DNA from: an uncultured Clostridia bacterium
GTDB taxonomy: Bacteria; Bacillota; Clostridia; Christensenellales; UBA3700
DNA length: 64,000 nt
Assembly (NCBI GenBank): GCA_944381275.1
Contig: CALWKO010000003.1
Coordinates: 1-64,000 of the forward strand
Direction of reading: 5' to 3'
Of the stretch, positions 23,901 through 33,928 are shown one piece after another. Made by a program: the position numbers and the translations under genes. A model generated the notes under the pieces. The model did no database searches, was not told the DNA's origin, and saw only the letters and a list, made by a program, of their open reading frames with translations. How positions within the stretch are numbered: position 1 is the stretch's first letter; each line of letters begins with the position of its first letter.

Positions 23901-25586
23901 ATGGACTACAAAAAACTTTTGGCGGACACCGTTATAATCGAGGGGGTAGAGAGCGAGGAGATAGCTTCGCAAATAGTCCCTTCAAAGGACAAGGCGCACG
24001 GCGACTATTCGCTGCCTTGCTTCCGTTTGGCAAAGCAAGCGGGCAAGAACCCCGCCGAGCTTGCCAAGGAAGTTGTGAACAGGATAGGGTGCTATAATTT
24101 TCTGGAAAAGGCGGAGGCGGTCGGTCCTTTCGTCAACTTCACCCTCAACAAGCAGGCATACGCCAAAGAGGTGCTGGAAAAGGTGCTCTCCGCCGGCGAA
24201 TTTTACGGAAACAGCGATATCGGCAGCGGCAAGACGGTGTGCATAGACTATTCTTCCGTCAACATCGCCAAGCCCTTCCACATCGGGCACCTGCTCAACA
24301 CGGTGCTGGGCGCGGCGCTCTACCGCCTTCACAAAAAGGTGGGCTACCACACGGTGGGTATCAACCATCTGGGCGATTGGGGTACGCAATTCGGCAAGCT
24401 GATAGTGGCATACAAATTGTGGGGCGACGACAAGGACATAGAAAAGCGCGGAGTGCGCTCGCTCGTGGACATCTATGTAAAATTCCACAAGGAAGCGGAA
24501 AAAGACCCCTCCCTCGACGATCAGGCGCGCGCTTGGTTCAAGAAGATAGAAGACGGCGACGAAGAAGCCCTCTCCATCTTCAACCGCTTTAAAAAATCCA
24601 CGCTGGAAGAAGTGGAGAAGATATATAAGCGCCTCAACGTGACCTTCGATTCGTATGCGGGCGAGAGCTTTTATAACGACAAGATGCAGCCCGTGCTCGA
24701 CCTTCTCACGCAAAAAGGCTTGCTCGTGGACGACAACGGCGCAAAAATAGTGCGTTTGGGCGACGATATGCCCCCCTGCCTATTGGTGCGTTCGGACGGC
24801 GCCACGCTCTACGCCACGCGCGACCTCGCCGCGGCGTTCTACCGTAAAAAGACGTACAACTTCAATAAGTGCCTCTATGTGGTGGCAAGTCAGCAAAATC
24901 TGCATTTCAGGCAGTGGTTCAAGGTGCTCGAACTCGCGGGCGAGGAGTGGTATAAGGACCTCTATCACGTCGCGCACGGCATGGTTTCGCTGGAAGAAGG
25001 CTCCCTCTCCACGCGCAGCGGCAACGTCGTCTACCTCGACGACGTGCTCAACATGGCGGTGAGCAAGAGCAGGGAGATAATCAAGGAAAAATCGGAAGAT
25101 CTCCCCAACCCGGACGAGGTGGCGGAGCAGATAGGCGTGGGCGCGGTCATCTTCGGCGTGCTCTACAACAACCGCATAAAGGACATGACTTTCAGCTACT
25201 CCCGCGCACTCAACTTCGACGGCGAAACGGGCCCCTATGTGCAGTACACCCAAGCGCGCTGCCGCTCGCTCTTGGAAAAGTGCGCCTACCCCGACTGCGA
25301 CCCCGACTACTCCGGCATTGCGGGGGAAGAGGCGGGCGAAGTGCTCAAATTGCTCGATTCCTACCCGGACGTCATCCTCTCGGCGGTGGAAAAGTACGAA
25401 CCTAGCTACCTCTCCCGCTTCCTCGTGGACCTCTCGCAAGCCTTCGGCAAATTCTACCTTGCCTGCAACATCGCCAAAGCGCCCGACGCCGTGCGTAAAG
25501 CCCGCCTCATGCTGGTAAAAGCCGTGCAGGGCGTACTCGTGGACGGGCTCTCCCTCCTGGGCATCAAAGCCCCGGAAAAGATGTAA
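23901..25586 (+). CDS. argS: Arginyl-tRNA synthetase
   Basis: A 561-aa class I synthetase charging tRNA-Arg. The N-terminal Add-1 domain (about 1-100) is followed by the HIGH signature KPFHIGHL (about residue 127) and the catalytic core with WGTQFGKL; the KMSKS position is degenerate (STRSGN) as in many ArgS. The C-terminal DALR anticodon-binding domain has YVQYTQARCRSLL and a terminal LLGIKAPEKM, as usual. The start is the ATG at 23901 with AGGAAAGGAAC before it; a longer frame has no ribosome binding site. I see no T-box leader upstream. Confidence 0.96.
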   Translation: MDYKKLLADTVIIEGVESEEIASQIVPSKDKAHGDYSLPCFRLAKQAGKNPAELAKEVVNRIGCYNFLEKAEAVGPFVNFTLNKQAYAKEVLEKVLSAGEFYGNSDIGSGKTVCIDYSSVNIAKPFHIGHLLNTVLGAALYRLHKKVGYHTVGINHLGDWGTQFGKLIVAYKLWGDDKDIEKRGVRSLVDIYVKFHKEAEKDPSLDDQARAWFKKIEDGDEEALSIFNRFKKSTLEEVEKIYKRLNVTFDSYAGESFYNDKMQPVLDLLTQKGLLVDDNGAKIVRLGDDMPPCLLVRSDGATLYATRDLAAAFYRKKTYNFNKCLYVVASQQNLHFRQWFKVLELAGEEWYKDLYHVAHGMVSLEEGSLSTRSGNVVYLDDVLNMAVSKSREIIKEKSEDLPNPDEVAEQIGVGAVIFGVLYNNRIKDMTFSYSRALNFDGETGPYVQYTQARCRSLLEKCAYPDCDPDYSGIAGEEAGEVLKLLDSYPDVILSAVEKYEPSYLSRFLVDLSQAFGKFYLACNIAKAPDAVRKARLMLVKAVQGVLVDGLSLLGIKAPEKM

Positions 25587-25770
25587 CCGCAAAAAATGCT
25601 ATCTTGCAACTTTGCGTAAGCCTGATTTAGTTAGAAGGCTTTTCCGCGCGAAATGAGGCGAGTTGAAATTTGTGATCGTTATGCGGATATTATCAATTGT
25701 GTAAAGACTGCAGCGAGCACAGAAAGCTAATAATGTACTTAGAAAGTTTTATTGAGGGGAAAGTGTAATT

Positions 25771-27399
25771 ATGCCAAAGAAAGAAGAAAAAACAAAAGAC
25801 ATATCGTTGGAAACAGTGCTTTGGAATTGCCGTGTGGCGCTGAGAAATGTCGGTAGCATGGAAAAAAAGAGGGACGCTGTTATCTCTTTGTGCTTTTTGA
25901 ACTTTGCGAGCATAAAGTTTGAGCGCCGCCGCCAAGAAATCATCGACGAATACGGCGATATTCCCGTGTTTTTAGAAAAAGTATCCTTTTACAATGCGGA
26001 AAACGTCTACTATTTAGATGAGCACTGTCGTTGGAGTTATATCGTTAAAAATGCCGGTGCGGACGACATTGCCGTAAAACTCGACAAGGCATTGGCGGAC
26101 ATCGAGGCAAAGAATCCGCCGCTCAGAGGTGCATTGCCTCAACAACTATTTGTTTCGCTCAATGCCGACAGGGCGGCAATGAAGTCGCTCATCGACGAAG
26201 TCAACAAACTCAACGAACAGAGATTTAAGGAAGAAGACCTCATAGGCAGGGTATATGAATACTTTCTGCAAAATTATGCCGCCTCCGGCACTAAGGAGGA
26301 TGGCGAATTTTACACGCCTGCTTGCGTAGTTGAACTCATCACCGAACTTATAGAGCCGTTCGACGGCACCGTATATGACCCCTGTTGCGGTTCGGGAGGC
26401 ATGTTTGTGCAGAGCATGCGTTTTGTGGATATGCACAAGGGCAATCGCAAAAAGGTTTCCGTCGTCGGTCAAGAATCGAACGCCGATACTTGGCGCCTTG
26501 CAAAGATGAACTTGTCTATCCGCGGTATCTCCTGCGATTTAGGCGAGAAGAATGCCTCTACATTCACAGAAGATTTACATAAGGACAGAAAATTCCGCTA
26601 TATTATGGCAAACCCGCCCTTCAACCTTAAAAACTGGCGCGGAGAAGATGAATTGAAGGACGACCCCCGCTTTAAAGGTTGGGGAGCCATCCCGCCCGCT
26701 TCCAACGCCAACTATGCGTGGATCTTGCATATGCTCTCTAAAATGGACGAGAGCAACGGCATTGCGGGCTTTTTACTTTCAAACAACGCATTTAACTCCG
26801 GCGGCGGTAGCAATGAAAGTTCCGAAAACCCCGAATATATCATACGCAAGCAACTTTTAGAGCGCGACAAGGTAGAAGCTATCATCGTCCTCCCCCGCGA
26901 TATGTTCTATACGACGGATATTTCCGTATCTCTTTGGATTTTGAACAACAACAAAAAGACGCATGAGCTCAACGGCAGGCAGTTGCGCGACAGGACGAAT
27001 GAGGTGCTGTTCGTAGATCTGAGGCGCTGGGATGAGAATTCCGAAGAATACGTCCTCGATAAAAATAAGAAAAAGAAGAAAACCGTCCTTTCCCGTGCGC
27101 AGATCGAAAAAATACGCGACCTCTACTTTGCATGGCAGAGCGTTGATAGAACCGACTATCACGATGTTCCCGAATATTGTAAGGCGGTGAAAATGGATGG
27201 TGAAAACGGCATCCGCGCCAATAATTATGCGCTCACACCCAGTAAATATATCGAGTTTATCGACCACGACCTCGATATCGATTTCCCCAAGGAAATGGCG
27301 CGTATTCAGCGCGAAATGAAGGAAGTCATCGAGCAGGAAAAGCAGTCGCAGCAGCTTTTGATTAAGGCATTTGAAGGTATCGGATATGGCATTGAGTAA
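25771..27399 (+). CDS. hsdM: Type I restriction-modification methyltransferase subunit
   Basis: A 542-aa N6-adenine DNA methyltransferase. An N-terminal HsdM helical domain is followed by the AdoMet site YDPCCGSGGM near residue 200 and catalytic motif IV NPPFNL near 280. With HsdS it protects the host, and with HsdR it restricts foreign DNA. AGGGGAAAG precedes the ATG. Its end overlaps hsdS by 14 bases. No clear promoter is visible in 25587-25770 (TTGAAA/TATTAT there has a 19-bp spacer). From here to about 40,770 the DNA looks more AT-rich than the housekeeping genes, a sign of an acquired island. Confidence 0.95.
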   Translation: MPKKEEKTKDISLETVLWNCRVALRNVGSMEKKRDAVISLCFLNFASIKFERRRQEIIDEYGDIPVFLEKVSFYNAENVYYLDEHCRWSYIVKNAGADDIAVKLDKALADIEAKNPPLRGALPQQLFVSLNADRAAMKSLIDEVNKLNEQRFKEEDLIGRVYEYFLQNYAASGTKEDGEFYTPACVVELITELIEPFDGTVYDPCCGSGGMFVQSMRFVDMHKGNRKKVSVVGQESNADTWRLAKMNLSIRGISCDLGEKNASTFTEDLHKDRKFRYIMANPPFNLKNWRGEDELKDDPRFKGWGAIPPASNANYAWILHMLSKMDESNGIAGFLLSNNAFNSGGGSNESSENPEYIIRKQLLERDKVEAIIVLPRDMFYTTDISVSLWILNNNKKTHELNGRQLRDRTNEVLFVDLRRWDENSEEYVLDKNKKKKKTVLSRAQIEKIRDLYFAWQSVDRTDYHDVPEYCKAVKMDGENGIRANNYALTPSKYIEFIDHDLDIDFPKEMARIQREMKEVIEQEKQSQQLLIKAFEGIGYGIE

Positions 27400-28504
27400 A
27401 TACAAGTTGGGCGATTTGATTGAGCTGGTCGAGGAGCCAAATGCCGACCTGTCATTTGGAGAGCGAGATGTCAGAGGTATGACAATCACAAAGCAGATTA
27501 TTCCCACAAAAGCAGATACTTCCAGAGCTGATTTATCTAAATATTGGGTTGTCCATCCAAATTGCTTTATTTATAACCCTCGGACTCACGGTAAAAAAAT
27601 TGGTCTTGGTTTTAATGATACAGACAGTAGCTTTATTATTAGCTGGAATAATACGGCCTTTAAGATTAAAGATAGTGCAAATTCATTGATTTTACCGCAT
27701 TATTTGTTTTTGCATTTTAATAGAGAAGAATGGGATAGGAATGCTTGCTTTTGTTCGTGGGGCAGTTCTACGGAAGTATTTTCTTGGGATGCATTATGCG
27801 ATATGGAGCTTGAGATTCCGCCGATCGACGTGCAGCAAAAGTATGTGGATATTTATCGCGGCATGGTGAATAACCAAAAGGCATATGAGCGCGGCTTAGA
27901 CGACTTAAAACTCGTCTGTGACGGCTATATCGAAGACCTGCGCCGCAAATTACCTTCCGAACCGATAGGGAAGTATATTAAGCGTTATGATTTAAGAAAT
28001 GGGAAACATGGTACACAAAATGTAATGGGTATTAGTGTGTATAAGGAATTTAGAATACCTACATCAAAAGTCAATGTTGACGAGTTGTCAAATTATAAAG
28101 TTTGCAAACCGAGACAAATTGCTTTTGTTCAAACTACACACAACGAAAAAGTATTCGCATATGCGTTTAATAATACTGATAGAGATATTGTTGTTTCATC
28201 TGTAAATGAAGTTTTTTCTACAGATGAGCGAATGATATTGCCAGAGTATCTTTGTTTGTTTTTTAATAGGAAGGAATTTGATAGGTATGCACGCTTTCAT
28301 TCATGGGGGTCTGCGCGTGAAACATTTACTTGGACGGATTTACAAGAAGTTAAAATCCCCATTCCTTCTATTGAAGTGCAAAAATCGATAGCAAACATAC
28401 TAAAAATTTGCAACACACGCAAGGAAATCAATGAAAGGTTAAAATCGCAGATCAAAGCCATCTGCCCGATTTTAATCAAAGGATCCTTAGATGAAGCAAG
28501 GTAA
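27386..28504 (+). CDS. hsdS: Type I restriction-modification specificity subunit
   Basis: A 372-aa two-domain DNA-recognition subunit. Two target-recognition domains (about 1-150 and 195-340) are separated and closed by conserved helical spacers: ELEIPPIDVQQKYVDIYRGM and EVKIPIPSIEVQKSIANILK. The two halves are related (NREEWDRNACFCSWGS and NRKEFDRYARFHSWGS), so the gene arose by duplication of one half. The recognition sequence cannot be read. The ATG at 27386 lies inside the end of hsdM. The recognition domains are AT-rich, and I see no inverted hsdS copy for phase variation in the window. Confidence 0.92.
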   Translation: MALSKYKLGDLIELVEEPNADLSFGERDVRGMTITKQIIPTKADTSRADLSKYWVVHPNCFIYNPRTHGKKIGLGFNDTDSSFIISWNNTAFKIKDSANSLILPHYLFLHFNREEWDRNACFCSWGSSTEVFSWDALCDMELEIPPIDVQQKYVDIYRGMVNNQKAYERGLDDLKLVCDGYIEDLRRKLPSEPIGKYIKRYDLRNGKHGTQNVMGISVYKEFRIPTSKVNVDELSNYKVCKPRQIAFVQTTHNEKVFAYAFNNTDRDIVVSSVNEVFSTDERMILPEYLCLFFNRKEFDRYARFHSWGSARETFTWTDLQEVKIPIPSIEVQKSIANILKICNTRKEINERLKSQIKAICPILIKGSLDEAR

Positions 28505-28522
28505 TTTATAAAGGGAGAAATG

Positions 28523-30412
28523 ATGAATACAACCGAATTAACAGAGTACATAAAAAATTATCTAGAAAACGACAGAACTCGTAGCGCAATCATGCTTACG
28601 GGTGAATGGGGGTGCGGTAAAAGCTATTATATACAAAATATCTTAACTAACGAACTCAATAAAAATAATCAAGACCTTGCAGTTGTTTCCCTGTATGGGA
28701 TAAAATCAATAGCTGACTTAAATAAAAGCATATATTTAGAACTTCGCGCAAAAAAAGCAATTAAAAAAATATCGAACAAATTTACAAACGGCAATAACAA
28801 TAAGTCAGGTAAGTTCTATAAAATAAAGGCTTGGTTTAAAAAACACGGCAAAGAGGTCGCAAGTGGCACACTTTTAGTTGGTAAAACAATAGTTAAAGGC
28901 GTTGCGGGATTTTTTAATGTGCCTGTGGAGTATTCCGATAAAGATTTAGAAAGATTGTTTGCTTCAATCAATTTGGATAATAAACTAATTGTTTTAGAGG
29001 ATTTGGAGCGATCGGGAATAGATATTATTGAAATAATGGGTTATGTGAATAATCTCGTAGAGCAAGACGGCATAAAAGTTCTTTTAGTCGCGAATGAGGA
29101 TGAAATTATCAAGTATGAAGATAATGAGCAACTAGATAAAGAGAATGAGAAAAAAGCAATAAAAGTTCCCACGAGTAAGTCAAGAGAATATCTTCGTATA
29201 AAAGAAAAAACGGTTAGCGATACGATACCGTTTTATGCAGATTTAAATTCTTCTGTTGAGAATTTAATAAAATTATTTAATAGTAAACTATCGGATGAGG
29301 CTCTTAAAACAAAAACAGCGGATGGTATTCCTCTTATTGTGGAAGAGATTGCCTGTGTTATGTTGGATGTAAAATGCAGTAATTTTAGAGCATTATTATA
29401 TTCATGTCAAAAGACATTAGAGATGTTTTTGAAAGGCGGTAAAGATTATAATATCCAATATTTCATGAATATTTTGTGTTCAAATACGGCATTCGCGCTA
29501 AAATTGAGTCAAAATAGCAATTTGAAGTGGACGGATAATTTAAAATCGCCGACTGAACTTGGCAGTTATAAGTTCCCCTTATACAAGTGCTGTTATGATT
29601 ATATGAAAACGCAGTATTTTGATCGCGAGCAATTTGAAAAGGACGAAGAAGCATTTATTAAACAAAAAGATTTTGACGTAAAGCAAAAAGATCTGCAAGG
29701 CGCATTGGATATATTATATAATTTTTACGAGCTAACGGAAACAGAAACTTCCGATGCTGTGAGAACGATATATGGGTACCTTACAGAAGACGTAAGTTAT
29801 TTTCCGCTAACGCAATATGGCAAATTAGCAAATTATTTGATTGCGGTTCGCCAATGTGTAGATGATGAAAAGATAATTGACGATTGTAAAGAACAAATAC
29901 TCAAGAAAACACGCGGAATAGTGCTCGATAGTGTAGCGATATACGATTTAGCCTATCATAATGGTATAGAATTGTGGACAGCAGAGCAACGCGATGAGTA
30001 CAATAAATTCATGGAAGAATTTTTAGGTGGTATAAAAGCAGATGACATCGATATTTCAGATGATATTTCTTCGCCCCAAGATATTCAAAAACTTGTTAAA
30101 AATATTCGCGCGAATAGTTCAAGATATATAGGACGGCAAAACTTTGCACAGCAACTTGATATCGATGGATTATTAAAGACATTGCCGAAATGCAACGCAA
30201 AAATCATCCGTGAATTACGCGGCACCATTTTGGGTGTTTATAGTTCTATTAACATAAAAGAGTTTTTAAGCGGGGATAAATTGTCACTAGTTAAACTTAA
30301 AGAAGGAATAGGAAAATTGCTTGCCGAAAATAAAATTGACGATAAAGTTAAAAAACTACAGCTTGAATGGTTTGTTAGCAATTTAAGCGATATTATTCAA
30401 AGACTGGAATAG
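28523..30412 (+). CDS. KAP-type P-loop NTPase embedded in the restriction operon
   Basis: A 629-aa protein. Walker A GEWGCGKS is at residues 27-34 and Walker B LIVLEDLER near 155-163, the LDxR-type ending seen in KAP NTPases. A basic segment and a hydrophobic stretch (GTLLVGKTIVKGVAGFF, about 115-131) between the two boxes may insert in or touch a membrane, a known KAP feature. The C-terminal ~350 residues match nothing I know. KAP proteins occur in several defence settings. Start at 28523 is preferred to the ATG at 28520, as it gives AGGGAG a five-base spacing. It is 18 bp after hsdS and 10 bp before hsdR, so it is co-transcribed with them. Very AT-rich. Confidence 0.8.
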   Translation: MNTTELTEYIKNYLENDRTRSAIMLTGEWGCGKSYYIQNILTNELNKNNQDLAVVSLYGIKSIADLNKSIYLELRAKKAIKKISNKFTNGNNNKSGKFYKIKAWFKKHGKEVASGTLLVGKTIVKGVAGFFNVPVEYSDKDLERLFASINLDNKLIVLEDLERSGIDIIEIMGYVNNLVEQDGIKVLLVANEDEIIKYEDNEQLDKENEKKAIKVPTSKSREYLRIKEKTVSDTIPFYADLNSSVENLIKLFNSKLSDEALKTKTADGIPLIVEEIACVMLDVKCSNFRALLYSCQKTLEMFLKGGKDYNIQYFMNILCSNTAFALKLSQNSNLKWTDNLKSPTELGSYKFPLYKCCYDYMKTQYFDREQFEKDEEAFIKQKDFDVKQKDLQGALDILYNFYELTETETSDAVRTIYGYLTEDVSYFPLTQYGKLANYLIAVRQCVDDEKIIDDCKEQILKKTRGIVLDSVAIYDLAYHNGIELWTAEQRDEYNKFMEEFLGGIKADDIDISDDISSPQDIQKLVKNIRANSSRYIGRQNFAQQLDIDGLLKTLPKCNAKIIRELRGTILGVYSSINIKEFLSGDKLSLVKLKEGIGKLLAENKIDDKVKKLQLEWFVSNLSDIIQRLE

Positions 30413-30422
30413 AGGAACGATT

Positions 30423-33400
30423 ATGGACTATCATTTTGTAAGAGGGAACTTTACGGAAGCGGAGCTTGAAAAGGCAATTATTGAACTTTTCAAACAGCAG
30501 GGATATACCTATCTGCACGGCGATGAAATTCATCGGCGGTTTGATAATGTACTTTTATATGATGACCTAAACGCTTTTTTGTTAAAAGAGTATCCCGATT
30601 TAACGCCGTCAGAGCTTCAAAAAATTGTCAGCAGAATTGACAATCTCCCTTCTATTCCGCTGTACGAGGGCAACCGCGATACATACCGCATTATCTCCGA
30701 AGGGTTCGACTTTATGAGGGAAGACTCTTCAAAAATCGGCATCCATATCAACTTTATCGATTTTGAACATATCGAAAATAACTGCTTTAAAGTCGTCAAT
30801 CAATTTGTTGTGGATGACGGGCATACGCGAATCCCCGATATGCTCATCTTTATCAACGGGATACCCGTGGCGATTTTTGAATTCAAAACCGCCATCGAAG
30901 AGGGTAAAACGGTGCATGACGCATGGGAGCAAATTACCATTCGTTATGCGCGCGATATTCCTGCGCTACTTAAATATACGGCTCTTTCCGTCATATGCGA
31001 TGGTGCAAATACCCGCCTCGGCACGATTTTCACGCCGTATGAATTTTACTATTCTTGGAACAAGGCAAACGAACAAGACACTGTTTCCAACGGTATTAGT
31101 TCGCTGTTCACCATGGTCGAGGGCGTCTTTGCAAAAGACAGAGTACTGAGTATTCTGCGCGATTTTATATTCTATCCGGACGATAGTAAAAAGCAGCAGG
31201 CAATCATCTGCCGCTATCCGCAGTTTTTTGCCGCCAATAAGATGCTTGCCAACATCGAGCGGCATAAAAAACCGCAGGGCGACGGCAAAGGCGGCATTTA
31301 TTTCGGCGCGACCGGGTGCGGAAAAACTTATACAATGCTCTTTTTGGCGCGCCTTCTCATGCTGCGGAAGAGCGATGTATTTCATAATCCGACGATAGTG
31401 CTCATAACTGACAGGGAGGATCTCGATACGCAGGCATCCAAATTGTTTGTTACGGCTAAAAAATATTTGCACGACGAGAACGTGCGCAGCATTGAATCGC
31501 GAGAGGACTTGCGGGAAACGCTGCATAATCGTGAAAGCGGCGGCGTATATATCACCACTATACAAAAGTTCTGTGAGGGGATTGGGAAATTATCTGAAAG
31601 GAGTAATATCATCTGTATTTCAGATGAAGCGCACAGAACGCAAACGGGCATTGGGGCCAAGCTCAAAAAGACGGATAAGGGTGTCTTTACCTCCTACGGA
31701 TTCGCCGAATATTTACACAGGAGCATCCCCAATGCCACATATTGCGGCTTTACGGGAACGCCCATCGATGAGGCAATCGCCGTTTTCGGGGATATCGTTG
31801 ATTCCTATACTATGAAGGAGGCGAGCGATGACGGCATTACCGTGCGCATCGCCTATGAGCCGCGCCTTGTCAGGGTGATTTTGTCCGACAAGGACGCAAA
31901 AGAAATTCAACAATATTATAATCGCTGTGCCGAACAGGGCGCGAACGAAGAGCAAATCGAAGAAAGTAAGCGCGCGATGAGTCGAATGACTGCTATTTTA
32001 GGACACCCCGAACGCTTGAAAAGACTTGCCGCAGATATTGTTTCGCACTATGAAACGCTGTGTGCGGAAAAGCCGGAGATCGTGCAGAAAGCTATGATAG
32101 TATGTGCCGACAGAAAACTGGCTTTTCGCGTCTATCAGGAAATTGCGCAGCTTCGCCCCGAATGGACTGTTCCTAAAAAATGCGAAGATGAAAGTAGATT
32201 CGCGGCTGAGGAACTGGAACAACTGCCGGAAGTTGCAAAAATCAATCTTGTTGCAACTCGCGGTGCAGACGATGAGAAGGAGCTGTTTGAATTGTGCGGA
32301 AGCAAAGAGCATCGACAAAAGCTGGACGAGCAGTTCAAGGACAACAATTCAAACTTCAAAATCGCAATCGTTGTTGATATGTGGATTACAGGTTTCGATG
32401 TTCCCTCTCTCGCGGTCATGTATATAGATAAGCCGTTGCAAAAGCATACTTTGATCCAGACGATTTCCCGTGTAAACAGAGTATTTGAGGGCAAAGATAA
32501 GGGGTTAATCGTCGATTATATCGGCATCAAAGCCGAAATGATGGAAGCGATCAAAATTTATGGCGGTCCGCAGGAAAGCCCCGTAGATGAATTGGAAATA
32601 TCCCTGGGAATATTCCGCAATCATCTCAAATTGATCGATGATTTGCTGTGCAATTTCAAAGCCGCAAAGTTTTTTGAAGGGGAGCCTTTGGAACGGCTCA
32701 TGTGCCTCAATTTGGCGGCAGAATATGTGCAGGCGTCCAAGGAGATGGAAACACGGTTCATGACGCTTTCGCGCAAGCTGAAGGCGGCATACAATATCGT
32801 ATTCCCTTCAGGGGAACTTACCGAAGCGGAAATTGCAAAGGCACAATTTTATCTGGCGATACGTTCCATAATCTACAAGCAAACGAATGGTGACGCTCCC
32901 GATGCCGAAATTATGAACAAGGTGGTAGAAGGCATGGTGCAAAAAGCAATATCATGCACCGGTGTGGAGAATATAGTCGATGCAAACAAATCAATCGATT
33001 TATTCAGCGAGGACTTTGAAAAGCAGCTCGGCGCCATTAAGTTGCCCATCACTAAATTCAATGCTCTCATTAAATTGTTGCGTAAAGCGATCATCAGTTA
33101 CGGGCGTGTGAATAAGGTCAAGTCCATTGAGTTCGACGAAAGGTTACGCAAAGTGGTGGAAATTTACAATACCCGTGATAAATTGGTGTTTACAAGTGAG
33201 GTCGTTTCAGATTTTATCAACGACCTTTCCGATGAGTTGCTGCGCATTTTTCATGACTTGGAAAAGGATAAGACTTCGTTTGAGGCGATGGGAATATCCT
33301 ACGAAGAAAAAGCGTTCTATGATATTTTGGTAAAAGTACGCGATGAACACGGGTTTGTGTTTGACGATAAAAAGTGTATTTCTTTGGCAAAGGAAATAAA

Positions 33401-33578
33401 AAAGCTGGTAGACGATAAAGTGCAATATGCCGACTTTTTTAATCGCGACGACATCAAAAATCAACTTAATATGGACTTGACGGTATTACTCTATAAAAAC
33501 GGCTATCCCCCCGAATGGGATGAGGAAGTTTTTGATAAGGTAATGGAGCAGGCGGAAAATTTCAAAAAGTACAATTAA
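30423..33578 (+). CDS. hsdR: Type I restriction endonuclease subunit
   Basis: A 1051-aa ATP-dependent translocase and nuclease. The PD-(D/E)xK nuclease site is IPDMLIFINGIPVAIFEFK (Asp near 138, Glu-x-Lys near 153). The SF2 motor has Walker A GATGCGKT near 295, DEAH near 401, and SRVNRVFEGK as motif VI. The C-terminal region carries the helical DUF3387-like part that binds the methylase complex. It completes an hsdM-hsdS-KAP-hsdR operon with short gaps. All catalytic residues look intact, so the system is likely functional. Confidence 0.95.
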   Translation: MDYHFVRGNFTEAELEKAIIELFKQQGYTYLHGDEIHRRFDNVLLYDDLNAFLLKEYPDLTPSELQKIVSRIDNLPSIPLYEGNRDTYRIISEGFDFMREDSSKIGIHINFIDFEHIENNCFKVVNQFVVDDGHTRIPDMLIFINGIPVAIFEFKTAIEEGKTVHDAWEQITIRYARDIPALLKYTALSVICDGANTRLGTIFTPYEFYYSWNKANEQDTVSNGISSLFTMVEGVFAKDRVLSILRDFIFYPDDSKKQQAIICRYPQFFAANKMLANIERHKKPQGDGKGGIYFGATGCGKTYTMLFLARLLMLRKSDVFHNPTIVLITDREDLDTQASKLFVTAKKYLHDENVRSIESREDLRETLHNRESGGVYITTIQKFCEGIGKLSERSNIICISDEAHRTQTGIGAKLKKTDKGVFTSYGFAEYLHRSIPNATYCGFTGTPIDEAIAVFGDIVDSYTMKEASDDGITVRIAYEPRLVRVILSDKDAKEIQQYYNRCAEQGANEEQIEESKRAMSRMTAILGHPERLKRLAADIVSHYETLCAEKPEIVQKAMIVCADRKLAFRVYQEIAQLRPEWTVPKKCEDESRFAAEELEQLPEVAKINLVATRGADDEKELFELCGSKEHRQKLDEQFKDNNSNFKIAIVVDMWITGFDVPSLAVMYIDKPLQKHTLIQTISRVNRVFEGKDKGLIVDYIGIKAEMMEAIKIYGGPQESPVDELEISLGIFRNHLKLIDDLLCNFKAAKFFEGEPLERLMCLNLAAEYVQASKEMETRFMTLSRKLKAAYNIVFPSGELTEAEIAKAQFYLAIRSIIYKQTNGDAPDAEIMNKVVEGMVQKAISCTGVENIVDANKSIDLFSEDFEKQLGAIKLPITKFNALIKLLRKAIISYGRVNKVKSIEFDERLRKVVEIYNTRDKLVFTSEVVSDFINDLSDELLRIFHDLEKDKTSFEAMGISYEEKAFYDILVKVRDEHGFVFDDKKCISLAKEIKKLVDDKVQYADFFNRDDIKNQLNMDLTVLLYKNGYPPEWDEEVFDKVMEQAENFKKYN

Positions 33579-33837
33579 ATAAGAGGTGGTGTCTATAAAA
33601 ACGAGTGACAGTAGTTTCAAGCGGCACTTAAACGTACCCGACATAAAAAATAAGTAGACTTTCGTGAGCAACTTGTCAACGCAAGCGCCGCCGAGGGAGA
33701 TCTACTTGAATATAGAATAGCAGACGGCAAGTGCTTTGTCAAGGGAATGCAAGCAGCAGGAGTATTGTGGTGATAAAAAGTCAATAACGGCAGAACCGTT
33801 TATTGCATTATGGTATTCAGCCCGCTCGAAAATCCGC

Positions 33838-33868
33838 AAAAAAGCGCCCCGAAAAGGGCGCGTTTTTT
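33838..33868. terminator. Bidirectional terminator between convergent hsdR and the TIR cassette
   Basis: AAAAAAGCGCCC pairs with GGGCGCGTTTTTT around CGAAAA, an intact intrinsic terminator on both strands. Confidence 0.85.
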
Positions 33869-33884
33869 ATAGGTTGTAAAAGGG
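33857..33884. repeat. Border direct repeat, left copy
   Basis: A 28-base segment beginning GGCGCGTTTTTTATAGG and ending AAAAGGG. It matches 40931-40958 with two mismatches, same orientation. The two copies lie just outside the four-gene TIR cassette. Confidence 0.7.
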
Positions 33885-33928
33885 CGGTTTGCCCTAAAAA
33901 AAGCGGTTATATTTTCGTCGAGCGAAGC

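Larger units (their letters stand above)
33579..33928. other. Gap between hsdR and the TIR cassette
   Basis: No complete gene. An in-frame stretch of about 38 codons (roughly 33658-33775, ending in TGA, reading LVNASAAEGDLLEYRIAD in part) could be the remnant of a lost gene, but I cannot identify it. A strong terminator and a copy of the border repeat fill the right half. Confidence 0.4.

Noticed and set aside
27386-28504. Phase-variable hsdS by inversion
   Set aside because: No second or inverted hsdS copy and no recombinase gene are found in the window; the two recognition domains are only distantly alike.
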